DNA from: CAZLYK01 sp964563495
GTDB taxonomy: Bacteria; Acidobacteriota; Blastocatellia; RBC074
DNA: 64,000 bases
Direction of reading: 5' to 3'
NCBI GenBank assembly: GCA_964563495.1
Contig: CAZLYK010000015.1
Location: 1 to 64,000, forward strand
In this document: one piece after another, positions 1 through 8,618 of the stretch
Layout: each line of letters opens with the position of its first letter
How positions within the stretch are numbered: position 1 is the stretch's first letter
The notes under the pieces: generated by a model
Databases searched by the model: none
Seen by the model: only the letters and a program-made list of their open reading frames with translations
What the model was told of the DNA's origin: nothing
Position numbers and translations under genes: made by a program

Positions 1-13
1 CCTGTCTATTTCC
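1..13. repeat. Repeat family A, end of a right arm cut by the window edge
   Basis: The window opens with CCTGTCTATTTCC, which matches the outer end of the right arm of the intergenic family A palindromes found throughout this window. Only about 12 bases are visible, so the assignment rests on this short match and on its position just upstream of a transcription unit. Confidence 0.45.
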
Positions 14-71
14 TTCTCATTCAAATTAACATTGCGGTAAGATAAGCGCCACTTTCAAGGAGGTTTTCAAC

Positions 72-425
72 GTGGCAAATCCGTTTTCGCTTCAGACATC
101 TGTCGAAGAGGGTCTCTCGATTATTGCGCTCGATGGATTTGTCGATGCGCACACCGCTCCGCATTTTGAAAAAGCAATTCTCTCCGAGATAGAAGAGGGC
201 CGGTTGCGAATCATCGTTAATTGCGAGAGGTTGAATTATATCTCCTCGGCCGGTCTCGGCGTCTTTATGAGTTTTATCGAAGAGGTCCGCGAGCGCGGCG
301 GCGATATCAAAATCTGCGGCCTTGTACCCAAGGTCAAGCATACCTTCGAAATCCTGGGTTTTCAGGACATCTTTGAAATGCTCGACGACAAAACAACGGC
401 TGTCCGGCGCTTTGCGGCCAGTTGA
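72..425 (+). CDS. STAS-domain anti-sigma factor antagonist (RsbV/SpoIIAA-like)
   Basis: A 117-residue protein made of a single STAS domain. In the family, the unphosphorylated antagonist binds an anti-sigma kinase and frees its target. The family's phospho-acceptor serine lies in the YISSAGLGVF segment (around residues 56-65). The start is GTG at 72, chosen because AAGGAGG lies about 8 bases upstream; I see no better ATG. The gene is followed after 40 bases by a HATPase kinase and then by a PP2C phosphatase, the classic partner-switch set. No sigma factor gene is adjacent, so the controlled target is unknown. It could regulate something other than a sigma factor, such as a secretion or cyclic-nucleotide pathway. 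Confidence 0.9.
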   Translation: MANPFSLQTSVEEGLSIIALDGFVDAHTAPHFEKAILSEIEEGRLRIIVNCERLNYISSAGLGVFMSFIEEVRERGGDIKICGLVPKVKHTFEILGFQDIFEMLDDKTTAVRRFAAS

Positions 426-465
426 AACAACGCCAGCCCCTAAACATCGTCTGGGAGAGACCCTG

Positions 466-906
466 ATGGCCGCCATCGAAAAAACATTCACCCTCAAAGT
501 CCCTTCGTCAACCGAGAATCTCGCGCTCATCCGCGAGTTCGTGACCGGTATCGGCAAACAGGCTCAAATGGACGATGCCGACATCTACAATCTCGAATTG
601 GCCGTCGATGAGGCCTGTGCGAATGTAATCGAACACGCCTACGGCCACGATATCAGCAAGGAAGTGATTGTTCGAGCGGTATTTGATGAAACTGAGCTGC
701 GAATCTCGGTCATCGACACCGGACGCGGGTTTGACCCAACCAAGATCGATCAACTGCCGCTGGACAAACTGATTCACGAGCGTAAATCGGGCGGTCTGGG
801 CATACGCTTGATCAAATCCCTCATGGACGAGGTGAGCTATGAAATCGTCCCCGGCCTAAAGAATGAATTGCACATGACTAAAAAGATCCGCAAAAAGTCA
901 AGCTGA
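466..906 (+). CDS. Anti-sigma regulatory factor, serine/threonine kinase (RsbW/SpoIIAB-like HATPase)
   Basis: A 146-residue single-domain GHKL ATPase. The N-box region AVDEACANVIEHAY is at about residues 46-59, the G1 box DTGRGFDP at about 84-91 and the G2 box GGLGIRLIKSL at about 109-119. In the family this enzyme phosphorylates the STAS antagonist and sequesters the regulated protein. The ATG at 466 follows GGGAGAG at a good distance. Longer in-frame upstream starts would overlap the preceding gene and are rejected. It lies between the STAS gene and the phosphatase gene, so the three are probably co-transcribed. Confidence 0.9.
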   Translation: MAAIEKTFTLKVPSSTENLALIREFVTGIGKQAQMDDADIYNLELAVDEACANVIEHAYGHDISKEVIVRAVFDETELRISVIDTGRGFDPTKIDQLPLDKLIHERKSGGLGIRLIKSLMDEVSYEIVPGLKNELHMTKKIRKKSS

Positions 907-931
907 ACCTAACCATTATAAGATTCTATCT

Positions 932-2596
932 ATGTCCACATCTCCAGGCGTATCGCGGCTCGAAGCCCTGCTCGAATCTGCGCAGTTGCTACACTCATCA
1001 CTCGATCTGGATGACCTGTTGCGCCACCTGCTCCGCTCAGTCATGGGCAGGCTGCTGATCAGCAAAGGGCTGATCGCGGTTGCGGAAGACGGAGTCATGC
1101 GACTGGCGCTGGTTCGTGGATTGCCCAAACTGGCGATTAAGGAAGTTTTTGATGAGGCGACGGCGCGCGATTCGGGGATTAACCTGATTCTGCCGATTGG
1201 AGACGAAGCCAATCCGGTAGGTCTTTTGGGGATTGGGCGCTCGCTCAACAAGGAGATCGAAGAAGAAGAGATCGATTTCCTGCGCGCCCTGCTCGGGATT
1301 GCCGCGAGCGGGATAGCCAACGCCCGCGCCCACGCCGATACCCACCAGGCCAATCAGGCGCTGGATCAGAAAGTTCAGGAGCTGCGGACGCTGCTCGATC
1401 TGGTCAGGGGGTTGACCTCGACGCTCGAGCCCGACGATGTGGCGCAACTGCTCATGCTCACGCTGGCCGGACGTTGGGCCCTGCGTAGATACGCGCTCGT
1501 CGCCTGGAAGGATGGCCACCCGCCGGTTCTTCGCTTGAAAGGCATGGAGCTCGATCAACTGGCTGATTACAAGAGCTATCAGCCATACCTCAAAGATCTG
1601 CCCGATGCGATCCGGGTCTCGGATCTGCCCGAGACCGAGTTCCGGGCGATGTTGCGGGAAGAGCAGGCTGAGATCATCTTCCTGATCAAGGCGGGTGACA
1701 ATACCAGCGGTGGCCTGGCGGTTCTGGGCGCCCGTCCGGGCAGCCTCTCCTACGCCGAATCAGATCTTGAGTTCGGGACGGGGCTGGTCGCACAGGCGGC
1801 GGTGGCGTTCGAAAATTCCTGGTACTTTCGTGAGGCGATAGAAAGTAAAAAGATCGAGCAAGAGCTAGCGCTGGCCGCGAGCATACAACAGAACCTCTTC
1901 CCCGCCTCGTTACCCAAGCTCCCCGGGTACGACCTCGCCGCGCGCAACCGTCCGGCCCGGCAATGCGGCGGCGATTATTATGACGCTCTGCCGGTTGGCG
2001 GAGTCGGGGATCAAAGCGCCTATCTGATCTGTGTCGCCGACGTTTCCGGCAAGGGGTTGCCGGCGTCGCTGCTCATGAGCAACAACCAGGCGACGCTGCG
2101 CGCGCTGCTCGGACGGATCGCGTCATTGACCGAGCTGGCCGCGATCACCAATGAACTGATGTATGCCTCATCGCCATCGAATAAATATGTGACGGCGATC
2201 CTGCTCGAACTCGATCCGGTCGGCGGCAGAGCGCGTTACGTCAACGCCGGTCATACCGATTGCCTGCTCCTGCGCAGTGACGGCGAGGCGGTCTGGCTCA
2301 AAGCCACCGGCACCCCGCTCGGATTGCTCTCCGGCATGCCCTACGAGGAAGAGCATTTCGAGATGCACCCCGGGGACCTGATCGCCCTATTCTCGGATGG
2401 CGTGACCGAGGCCCAGGATGAGCATGAAAACGAGTTCGGCGAAGCCCGCCTGGCTGATCTACTCAGACCGATCGCGCACCTGCCGGCTGAACTGATCGTC
2501 GATCGGGTCTTTGAAGCAATCGACAGCTTTGCCGGCTCAGCCCCCCAGTACGACGACATCACCCTGTTTGTGATCAGGAAGAATAGACAGGATTGA
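932..2596 (+). CDS. GAF-domain PP2C (SpoIIE/RsbU-type) serine phosphatase
   Basis: A 554-residue soluble protein. Two GAF-like sensory regions occupy about residues 5-135 and 150-300, followed by a coiled linker and a SpoIIE-type PP2C domain (about 325-552). Metal-binding motifs are visible: GGDYYDAL near 346, VADVSGKG near 368, FSDGVTEA near 487 and YDDITLFV near 540. The family role is dephosphorylation of the STAS antagonist, which here is encoded two genes upstream with a 25-base gap after the kinase. The GAF regions suggest a small-molecule or redox input, but no ligand can be read from the sequence. The last residues NRQD and the TGA stop are encoded by a family A repeat arm, so the C-terminus probably grew or changed when the repeat arrived. 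Confidence 0.9.
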   Translation: MSTSPGVSRLEALLESAQLLHSSLDLDDLLRHLLRSVMGRLLISKGLIAVAEDGVMRLALVRGLPKLAIKEVFDEATARDSGINLILPIGDEANPVGLLGIGRSLNKEIEEEEIDFLRALLGIAASGIANARAHADTHQANQALDQKVQELRTLLDLVRGLTSTLEPDDVAQLLMLTLAGRWALRRYALVAWKDGHPPVLRLKGMELDQLADYKSYQPYLKDLPDAIRVSDLPETEFRAMLREEQAEIIFLIKAGDNTSGGLAVLGARPGSLSYAESDLEFGTGLVAQAAVAFENSWYFREAIESKKIEQELALAASIQQNLFPASLPKLPGYDLAARNRPARQCGGDYYDALPVGGVGDQSAYLICVADVSGKGLPASLLMSNNQATLRALLGRIASLTELAAITNELMYASSPSNKYVTAILLELDPVGGRARYVNAGHTDCLLLRSDGEAVWLKATGTPLGLLSGMPYEEEHFEMHPGDLIALFSDGVTEAQDEHENEFGEARLADLLRPIAHLPAELIVDRVFEAIDSFAGSAPQYDDITLFVIRKNRQD

Positions 2597-2623
2597 CGGG
2601 ATTTTTGCAGGATTAAACAGGAT
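2582..2623 (+). repeat. Repeat family A, single left arm
   Basis: One arm reading AATAGACAGGATTGACGGG and continuing through TTTTTGCAGGATTAAACAGGAT. No opposing arm follows. It overlaps the stop codon of the PP2C phosphatase gene and precedes the AlkZ-related gene by about 20 bases. Confidence 0.85.
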
Positions 2624-2643
2624 ATAAAAACCAATGGATTAAA

Positions 2644-3447
2644 ATGCCGACAGCCATCCCCCCGGAGATAGAGGAATATCGTGATCAGCAATGGCATCGC
2701 GAAGGCGCATTGCGAATCGAGAGCGCGCACCAGGCGGAAAGTTTTATTGAACGCGTCGGCTTTGCCGCCTGTTTGACCGATTCGCGCCGGCCGGGACCCT
2801 CGCTCTATCTCGCGGTTTGCGGCAGGCGCGATGTGGTCATGCCTCAAAATGTCCAGAAAGACCCCGAGAGCTCGCACACCTGGGTCTTGAAAGACGAGCT
2901 CGTCCGGCGCGGCAAGGTCTATTATGGAAAACTACTGCGCGGGAAAACCGTGTTCATCGCACCCCGCCTGATCACTTACTTCAACGCCATCTGGGGCATT
3001 CCAAAACAGACTGAGAAGAGACGGTTGAGCCGAGAGGCGCTGGCGATCTTAAAAGTGTTGCGCAAAGAGTGGGAGATGGCGACAGCGGACCTGCGCGAAG
3101 AGGCAGGCGTCAGGGATCGCAAGGTCTTCACCAAGGCGATTGACGAATTGCAGGCAGCCATGATTGTCGTGCCGAGCGAGGTCGTCTACATGCCAAAATT
3201 CACCTATATCTGGACGCTGGCCGAGGCCAGATTTCCGGAGCAGCTGGCGCAGAAGACTGATCGAATGACGGCACTTCGCGAGATCGCGCGCTGCTTTCTG
3301 GCCGGCGCCGGGATGACCGTTCCCGGCGAACTGGCGCGAGTCACCGGATTATCGCGACCCGACGCCGGGATCGGCAATCAGGCCCTGGTCGCTGAAGGAT
3401 TCGCCACCTCGCCCTCGACGGGAGTCTATCGGTTGATCATGGAATAG
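2644..3447 (+). CDS. AlkZ-related winged-helix protein
   Basis: A 267-residue protein that I recognise as resembling the AlkZ/YcaQ-related (HTH_42-like) group. Segments such as VLKDELVRRGKVYYGKLLRG (about 80-99) and FIERVGF followed by the SLYLAVCGRRD region (about 35-62) match this group as I remember it. A winged-helix-like region follows (about 125-200). AlkZ proteins are glycosylases that unhook DNA interstrand crosslinks, but this shorter relative has no proven activity and I cannot point to a catalytic residue. The ATG at 2644 has no strong ribosome site. The TAG stop lies inside the next family A repeat. It may be read through from the rsb operon, though a repeat arm separates them. 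Confidence 0.6.
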   Translation: MPTAIPPEIEEYRDQQWHREGALRIESAHQAESFIERVGFAACLTDSRRPGPSLYLAVCGRRDVVMPQNVQKDPESSHTWVLKDELVRRGKVYYGKLLRGKTVFIAPRLITYFNAIWGIPKQTEKRRLSREALAILKVLRKEWEMATADLREEAGVRDRKVFTKAIDELQAAMIVVPSEVVYMPKFTYIWTLAEARFPEQLAQKTDRMTALREIARCFLAGAGMTVPGELARVTGLSRPDAGIGNQALVAEGFATSPSTGVYRLIME

Positions 3448-3578
3448 ACAGGATTGACGGGATTTTTGCCGGATCAAACCAGATTGTTTAGGCAAAGAAA
3501 GCTCAAAGTTAACTACAGTCCCACCTTCCCTCAATAATCTGGTTTAATCCTGCAAAAATCCCGTCAATCCTGTCTATT
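3443..3578. repeat. Repeat family A, palindrome with long spacer
   Basis: The left arm (3443-3485) and right arm (3536-3578) are near-perfect reverse complements of about 43 bases separated by about 50 bases. The element lies between two convergent genes: it contains the stop codon of the AlkZ-related gene and ends 6 bases from the stop of the SNF2 gene, consistent with a two-way terminator or an end-protecting structure. Confidence 0.9.
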
Positions 3579-3583
3579 CCACC

Positions 3584-6500
3584 CTAAGCCAAAAGCATCT
3601 CCAGGTCTTCCCGTCCGAGGCTGCGGATCAGGCTGTTGTCGGCGTTGATGATCGCGTCGGCCAGATCGCGTTTGGTGTTCTGCAATTCGAGCACCTTCTC
3701 CTCGACCGTATCGCGTGCGATGATGCGATAAGCGAAGACCTGTTGCGATTGACCGATCCGATGCGCCCGATCGATCGCCTGGGCCTCGACCGCCGGATTC
3801 CACCACGGATCGAGCAGGTAAACATATTCGGCAGCCGTCAGGTTGAGACCCAGGCCCCCGGCCTTGAGACTGATCAGGAAGAGCTTGCACTCCGGGTCGG
3901 ATTGAAACCTCTCGACCCGCGCCTGTCGATCGCGAGTCTTGCCGTCCAGATACTCATAAACGACTCGATCTTTATCCAGATGGTTTCGCAGAATCGCGAG
4001 CATGCTGGTGAACTGCGAAAAGACCAGGACTTTGTGCCCTTCGTCGATCACGGCGGACAATTGAGGAAGGAGCATGTCCAGCTTGGCCGATGATTCCTGG
4101 ACGCGTTTCTTGTCGATCAATCCCGGGTGGCAGGCCGCCTGTCGCAATCTGAGCAGGGCTTCGAGGACCTGTATCTTGGACTTCTTGATCCCTTCCAGTT
4201 CTATCCGCTTGAGCAATATCACACGGTAATGGTCGCGCAACTCGTCGTAGAGTTTTCGCTGTTTCGGCTCCAGTTCGCAATAGAGTGTCTGTTCGTGCTT
4301 CGCGGGCAGATCCTTGGCGACCTGGTCCTTGGTCCGGCGAAGGATAAAGGGGCGGAGCGCTTGTGAAAGTAGTTTTCTGGTATCTTCATCGGGGGTGCGA
4401 GCGCCCGCGCCGGTCAGTTTTAAGACCGAAGAGGCACCGAGCATTCCCGGATTGAGAAATTCGAAGAGGCTCCAGAGCTCGCCCAGGTGGTTCTCGACCG
4501 GCGTGCCGCTGAGCGCCAGGCGATGATCGCCGCGCAGCAATCTAGCGGCCTTGGCCGATTCGGTATCGGCATTTTTGATCGCCTGCGCCTCATCCAGGAT
4601 CAGGTAATCGAACTGGACGTCCTTGAAATCGACCGCGTCACGCCTCAACGTCCCGTATGTCGTGATGATCAAATCATAATCGTCAAAATGTTCGCCGGCC
4701 TGCTGGCGGTCCTGACCCGTATGATCCAGGACTCTCAGCCTCGGTGTAAACCTGGCCGCCTCCTGCTTCCAGTTGAAGACCAGCGATTTGGGAACCACAA
4801 CCAGCGATGGGCTGATGCGGCGTGTAACTCCCTTACCGTTTTTGCTCTTCGAGCCGGGCGCCGGTTGGTGCACCCCGCGTCTGGATTCGAGCAGAGCCAG
4901 CACCTGGATGGTCTTTCCGACACCCATGTCGTCGGCTAAACATCCGCCGAAGCCGAACCGGCGCAGGAAATCCATCCAGCCAAGCCCCTCCTTCTGGTAG
5001 GGACGCAGTTCTCCGATAAATCCGTCAGGGGGCTCGAGAGGTTTGATCCCCTCGAAGCTCTTCAGTTCCCGGCGGGCGAGATCGAACTTCTCATCAAATC
5101 TGGCCTCAGGTTGCGCGGCCAGCAAGGCATCAAGCAATCCGACCTGGCTGCGGGTGAAACGGACGTGATCATCCTCAACCGTGCCCAGCCCGGCGATGAG
5201 ACCGTATTTTCTCAGCCACTCCTCGGGCAGCATCCCGAAAGTTCCATCGTCCAGTTTGACGACATTCTCGCCGCGACGAAGTGCAGCCAGCAGCTCCGGC
5301 ATACTGGCCCTGGTCTCGCCGAACTCGACCGAGCCGTGCAGTTCGAACCAGTCGATCCCCGAACTGACCTTGAGGTTGAACTCGCCGGGACTGCGATAAA
5401 GCTGGCCTTCAGCTTCGACCAGCCAGCCCAATCCGACCAGTTTGCGGACGACGCGCGGCAGCCTGGACGAGATCAGCTCCCAGTTGAATTCCTGAGCCTG
5501 GTAATTCGACCTGGGGATTCTCAGACCCAGTTCAATCAGAGTCTGTTTGGCCGCATTCTCTGCATCGAGATCTCTGAGAAAGAATTTCTTCTTCTCAGCC
5601 ACGTATACTCCGCGTCGCAGGTCCAGGCTGTTGACCTGACCGCCGTTTTCACCAACCGCGTAATCAAACGACAATTTTCCGTTCAGTCGCTTTGTCGACC
5701 AGTAACTTCGCTGGGGCGATTTGAGAGTCAGACACGGCTGTGGGAGTTGGGTCACTTCCTCATATTTCAATTCCGAGGGCAGATCCAGCCGCGGAGGATT
5801 GGCGTCGTTGAGAATCTCCGTCATCAACTCACCGATCTGGTTTTCCGGCACTTTGAGCAGGCCGGTTCGGCGCAGGACAACCAGCCATTGAAAAGCCTGG
5901 CCATCATCGAGCAGGGCTGCCGACTCGCGGGTAAAGATCAAGCCTCCATCGAGCAGGAAAATGGGTGCGGGCAATTCCATCTCTTGCTCGCCGCGGCGAA
6001 AGTTCCCCTCAACCAGGTAATGATCTCCCTCGCGCTTGATTCCGACCCAAAACTCCCACGGTTCTCCCTCATCCCAGCTGACACCGATCCACTCGTCTTC
6101 AACCGCACCCAGACGCAAGCCGCAACGCCCTGTCCGGGCGATGACCGGTACCAGAATTTGGGGCAACGGCGAGATCAGGCTGTAACGAAACGGCGCGGAA
6201 TCGTGTGAACTCTGGAAGTAATAGCCGTACTCGCTTTGCTCGAGCGAGCCGGCCAGAGACGCGAAGATCTGCCGGTCGATTGGGTCGGGCAATTCCGCAA
6301 TCTGCCAGCGCGGAATGCGCTGCTTGCGGGGTTTTCCCCACTCTCCATCCTGTCTTCGATCGCGGATCAGGATTTCCAGATACAATCTCTGCGAGGAGAT
6401 AGTCGATGGCACGTCGATAATGTATAGGATCTGGCGATCGGCAGGCCAGGTCGAACCCTTTTGGAGATAGTCCGTCTGCCCTCTGACACCGACAGCAGCC

Positions 6501-6982
6501 AATTGCTCTTTCCAGTTCGGCTCCTTCTTCTCAGCCATCGGCGGCCGGATGAGAGTCAAGGTGCTTCGCGGCGTTGCCTCTTCATCTTCTTCGTCTTCTT
6601 CTTCTTCGTCCTGGTCCTCGTCACCTTTACCCGGATAGTCGTCATAATCCTCAACCTCTTCTTCATCGAGATCATCGATGAAGTAGATCGGACCGCTGCG
6701 ACCGTCTCCCGCTAGATAGGATTTTTCATCGGCTTCGAGAATCGTCGCCCATAGATGTTTGCAAGCGCCTTCGGTCTGGTAGAACTGGCAGGAACACTTG
6801 CCGAGGATGGTGTCGGCTTCTCTCAGTAAGAGGACCTGATACAGTGCGCCGCCGCGCACAGTTCCCAGGACTTCCCACGCAGACCCCTTGCTGATTTTGA
6901 CGCGGCCGCGAGAGTAATAATCGCTCCCGCGTGAGCGAATCGCTCTCGGAAAATCACTCGAGAGTTCAGATGCTAATGACAT
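3584..6982 (-). CDS. SWIM-domain SNF2-family helicase
   Basis: A 1,132-residue SNF2/Rad54-type ATPase. A SWIM zinc-binding motif (CSCQFYQTEGACKHLW) is at about residues 62-77. An acidic stretch rich in D and E lies at about 108-138. A long middle region precedes the helicase core, which begins at LRPYQKEGLGWMDF (about 660). Walker A is DDMGVGKT (about 683-691), the Walker B box is DEAQ (about 799) and the C-terminal lobe contains LKAGGLGLNLT and DRAHRIGQ. Family members translocate on double-stranded DNA and remodel protein-DNA complexes; the bacterial substrates are mostly unknown. It starts 2 bases after the Nramp-like gene, so the two are probably translationally coupled. It is the last gene of the run that begins with the BMC shell gene. 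Confidence 0.93.
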   Translation of the reverse strand: MSLASELSSDFPRAIRSRGSDYYSRGRVKISKGSAWEVLGTVRGGALYQVLLLREADTILGKCSCQFYQTEGACKHLWATILEADEKSYLAGDGRSGPIYFIDDLDEEEVEDYDDYPGKGDEDQDEEEEDEEDEEATPRSTLTLIRPPMAEKKEPNWKEQLAAVGVRGQTDYLQKGSTWPADRQILYIIDVPSTISSQRLYLEILIRDRRQDGEWGKPRKQRIPRWQIAELPDPIDRQIFASLAGSLEQSEYGYYFQSSHDSAPFRYSLISPLPQILVPVIARTGRCGLRLGAVEDEWIGVSWDEGEPWEFWVGIKREGDHYLVEGNFRRGEQEMELPAPIFLLDGGLIFTRESAALLDDGQAFQWLVVLRRTGLLKVPENQIGELMTEILNDANPPRLDLPSELKYEEVTQLPQPCLTLKSPQRSYWSTKRLNGKLSFDYAVGENGGQVNSLDLRRGVYVAEKKKFFLRDLDAENAAKQTLIELGLRIPRSNYQAQEFNWELISSRLPRVVRKLVGLGWLVEAEGQLYRSPGEFNLKVSSGIDWFELHGSVEFGETRASMPELLAALRRGENVVKLDDGTFGMLPEEWLRKYGLIAGLGTVEDDHVRFTRSQVGLLDALLAAQPEARFDEKFDLARRELKSFEGIKPLEPPDGFIGELRPYQKEGLGWMDFLRRFGFGGCLADDMGVGKTIQVLALLESRRGVHQPAPGSKSKNGKGVTRRISPSLVVVPKSLVFNWKQEAARFTPRLRVLDHTGQDRQQAGEHFDDYDLIITTYGTLRRDAVDFKDVQFDYLILDEAQAIKNADTESAKAARLLRGDHRLALSGTPVENHLGELWSLFEFLNPGMLGASSVLKLTGAGARTPDEDTRKLLSQALRPFILRRTKDQVAKDLPAKHEQTLYCELEPKQRKLYDELRDHYRVILLKRIELEGIKKSKIQVLEALLRLRQAACHPGLIDKKRVQESSAKLDMLLPQLSAVIDEGHKVLVFSQFTSMLAILRNHLDKDRVVYEYLDGKTRDRQARVERFQSDPECKLFLISLKAGGLGLNLTAAEYVYLLDPWWNPAVEAQAIDRAHRIGQSQQVFAYRIIARDTVEEKVLELQNTKRDLADAIINADNSLIRSLGREDLEMLLA

Positions 6983-6984
6983 AA

Positions 6985-8592
6985 TCAGATCAATTTAAGC
7001 GAGATCAGCAGGGTCAGCGCCGCCAGGCTGATAAAATACGCGCCGGCCAGGATCAACCCCAGCCTGGCTCCCCAACCGGGTTTCAGTTCCTCCGGGAGCA
7101 ATGTCAGATTGACATAGAGGGCGTGAAAACAGCTCACGCCAAGTGCGACATTGCCCAGATTGCCATAGACGACGATCAGCCAGCGTGGATTCGCAACCGA
7201 AAGAAAGCTGACGGCAACAACGAAGTAGGCGATCAGGATCCCGAAATAGAGCTTGCCGATCTGGCGCGGATTGATGCTGCGCAGCCACTTGGTCGACGAC
7301 CAGCCGACATCAACCCAGCGCCGCATAAAGCCATCGGCATTGGTGGTCGAATTGGGCAGCAGCGCCAAAAATCCGCAAAACAGAATCATATACCAGCAAA
7401 ACGATCCCAGCGCGCCGCCGATTCGACCCATGACTCCATCGGCGGTCATCCCGGCCAGAACCCAATTGTTGGCGGTTGTCCCGCGTGGCAGAAATTCCAC
7501 CGAGAGCATACTTGGCAGAGCCAGCCCGATGAAGGCCGCCGGCATCCAGAGCGCCAGCTGATCGCGCCGCACGTGCTTCATCCAGCGCCGCCATCGAGAG
7601 ATGGTCTGCTGGTTGACCTCAAAAACCATCCCCGAATGTGAAAGCGCCAGGTTGCGCCCTCCTATAATACTGGGAATCGCGCCGACTTTCGCCCCCATCC
7701 CCCAACCCTGATCGCGGGTGTAATTGCTGATCGATGTCTGCGCCATACCCCCGACTCCGGCAATGGCGGCGAAAGTCGTCAGCAACGGCAGGGCTTCGGG
7801 GTCGAGTCTGGGCATTCCCTCGCCGCGCCAGAGCGAAACAAAGATATTTTTGACCGTGATCCCGTCAACCGGCACATTCCCGAACTTGAAAAACCCGGTA
7901 AAAAGCTCGACCCATGTCCCGGCTGAAGAAAAGAAGAGTCCGAGAAAAGTCAAAAAACCCAGGACGACGATAATCTTGACGGTGACTATGGCACGCAATG
8001 AATTGTAGATCTTACCGCCGAAAAGCAACGGGATGAGCGAGAGGATCAACATGAGATAGGTGAGCCAGTGGAGCATAGAAGCGTCAGCCGGATTCCTCGC
8101 CGGATCGGGAATCCTTCCCATCCAGACGGCGGCGACGGTCGTCGATACATTCTGTATCTGGTAGGGGAGCAATGCGCCCAGATCCAGAAGGAGATAGAAC
8201 CAGAGCCAGAAACCGGGGCCGGGCAGAGTGCGAAACTTGCCGTTCATGATCGGCTCTCCGCAGTAGAGCGTGTAGCGGCTGATCTCCAGGTTATAGATGA
8301 CCTGGGCCAGTATGCTCAGCGTTGTCACCCAGAGTAGTGCCCCGCCATAACGCGCGGTCACCGCCGGACCGAGCAGCCACTCGCCGGCACCGATCGAAGC
8401 CCCGGACATCAACAGTCCGGGCCCCAGCATCATGGCCCAATTACGTCTGGAGAAGACGGGTGCATCGTCCAGCACTCCCTGCTCCCATCGCGGCATATCG
8501 TGAGACCCGGGCCATGGAGCGCCGGCATCGCCGGACACATCACCTGAGGCTTGACGGCCGTCGGCAAAAGAGTCCTTACTTAAATTTTCCAT
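6985..8592 (-). CDS. Nramp-related membrane transporter without the canonical metal motif
   Basis: A 535-residue protein with a hydrophilic N-terminus (about 50 residues) followed by 11 or so membrane segments. The overall layout and the opening GPGLLMSGASIGAGEWLLGP match the Nramp (Mn2+/Fe2+ transporter) superfamily. Classical Nramps carry a DPGN motif in the first helix and an MPH motif in the sixth, where metal is bound. Here the corresponding places read SGASIGAGEW and GMAQTSISNYTRD, so metal transport should not be assumed. It lies 26 bases after the BMC aldehyde dehydrogenase gene and 2 bases before the SNF2 gene, on the same strand. Placement with a microcompartment enzyme suggests it may import a substrate or ion for that pathway; this is inference. 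Confidence 0.75.
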   Translation of the reverse strand: MENLSKDSFADGRQASGDVSGDAGAPWPGSHDMPRWEQGVLDDAPVFSRRNWAMMLGPGLLMSGASIGAGEWLLGPAVTARYGGALLWVTTLSILAQVIYNLEISRYTLYCGEPIMNGKFRTLPGPGFWLWFYLLLDLGALLPYQIQNVSTTVAAVWMGRIPDPARNPADASMLHWLTYLMLILSLIPLLFGGKIYNSLRAIVTVKIIVVLGFLTFLGLFFSSAGTWVELFTGFFKFGNVPVDGITVKNIFVSLWRGEGMPRLDPEALPLLTTFAAIAGVGGMAQTSISNYTRDQGWGMGAKVGAIPSIIGGRNLALSHSGMVFEVNQQTISRWRRWMKHVRRDQLALWMPAAFIGLALPSMLSVEFLPRGTTANNWVLAGMTADGVMGRIGGALGSFCWYMILFCGFLALLPNSTTNADGFMRRWVDVGWSSTKWLRSINPRQIGKLYFGILIAYFVVAVSFLSVANPRWLIVVYGNLGNVALGVSCFHALYVNLTLLPEELKPGWGARLGLILAGAYFISLAALTLLISLKLI

Positions 8593-8618
8593 TTGAAAGT
8601 GTGTATATTTTGTGGACT

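Noticed and set aside
5111..6208. A 365-residue plus-strand reading frame opposite the SNF2 helicase gene
   Set aside because: It is antisense to a well-supported helicase gene, shows no domain pattern and reflects the codon bias of the opposite strand.
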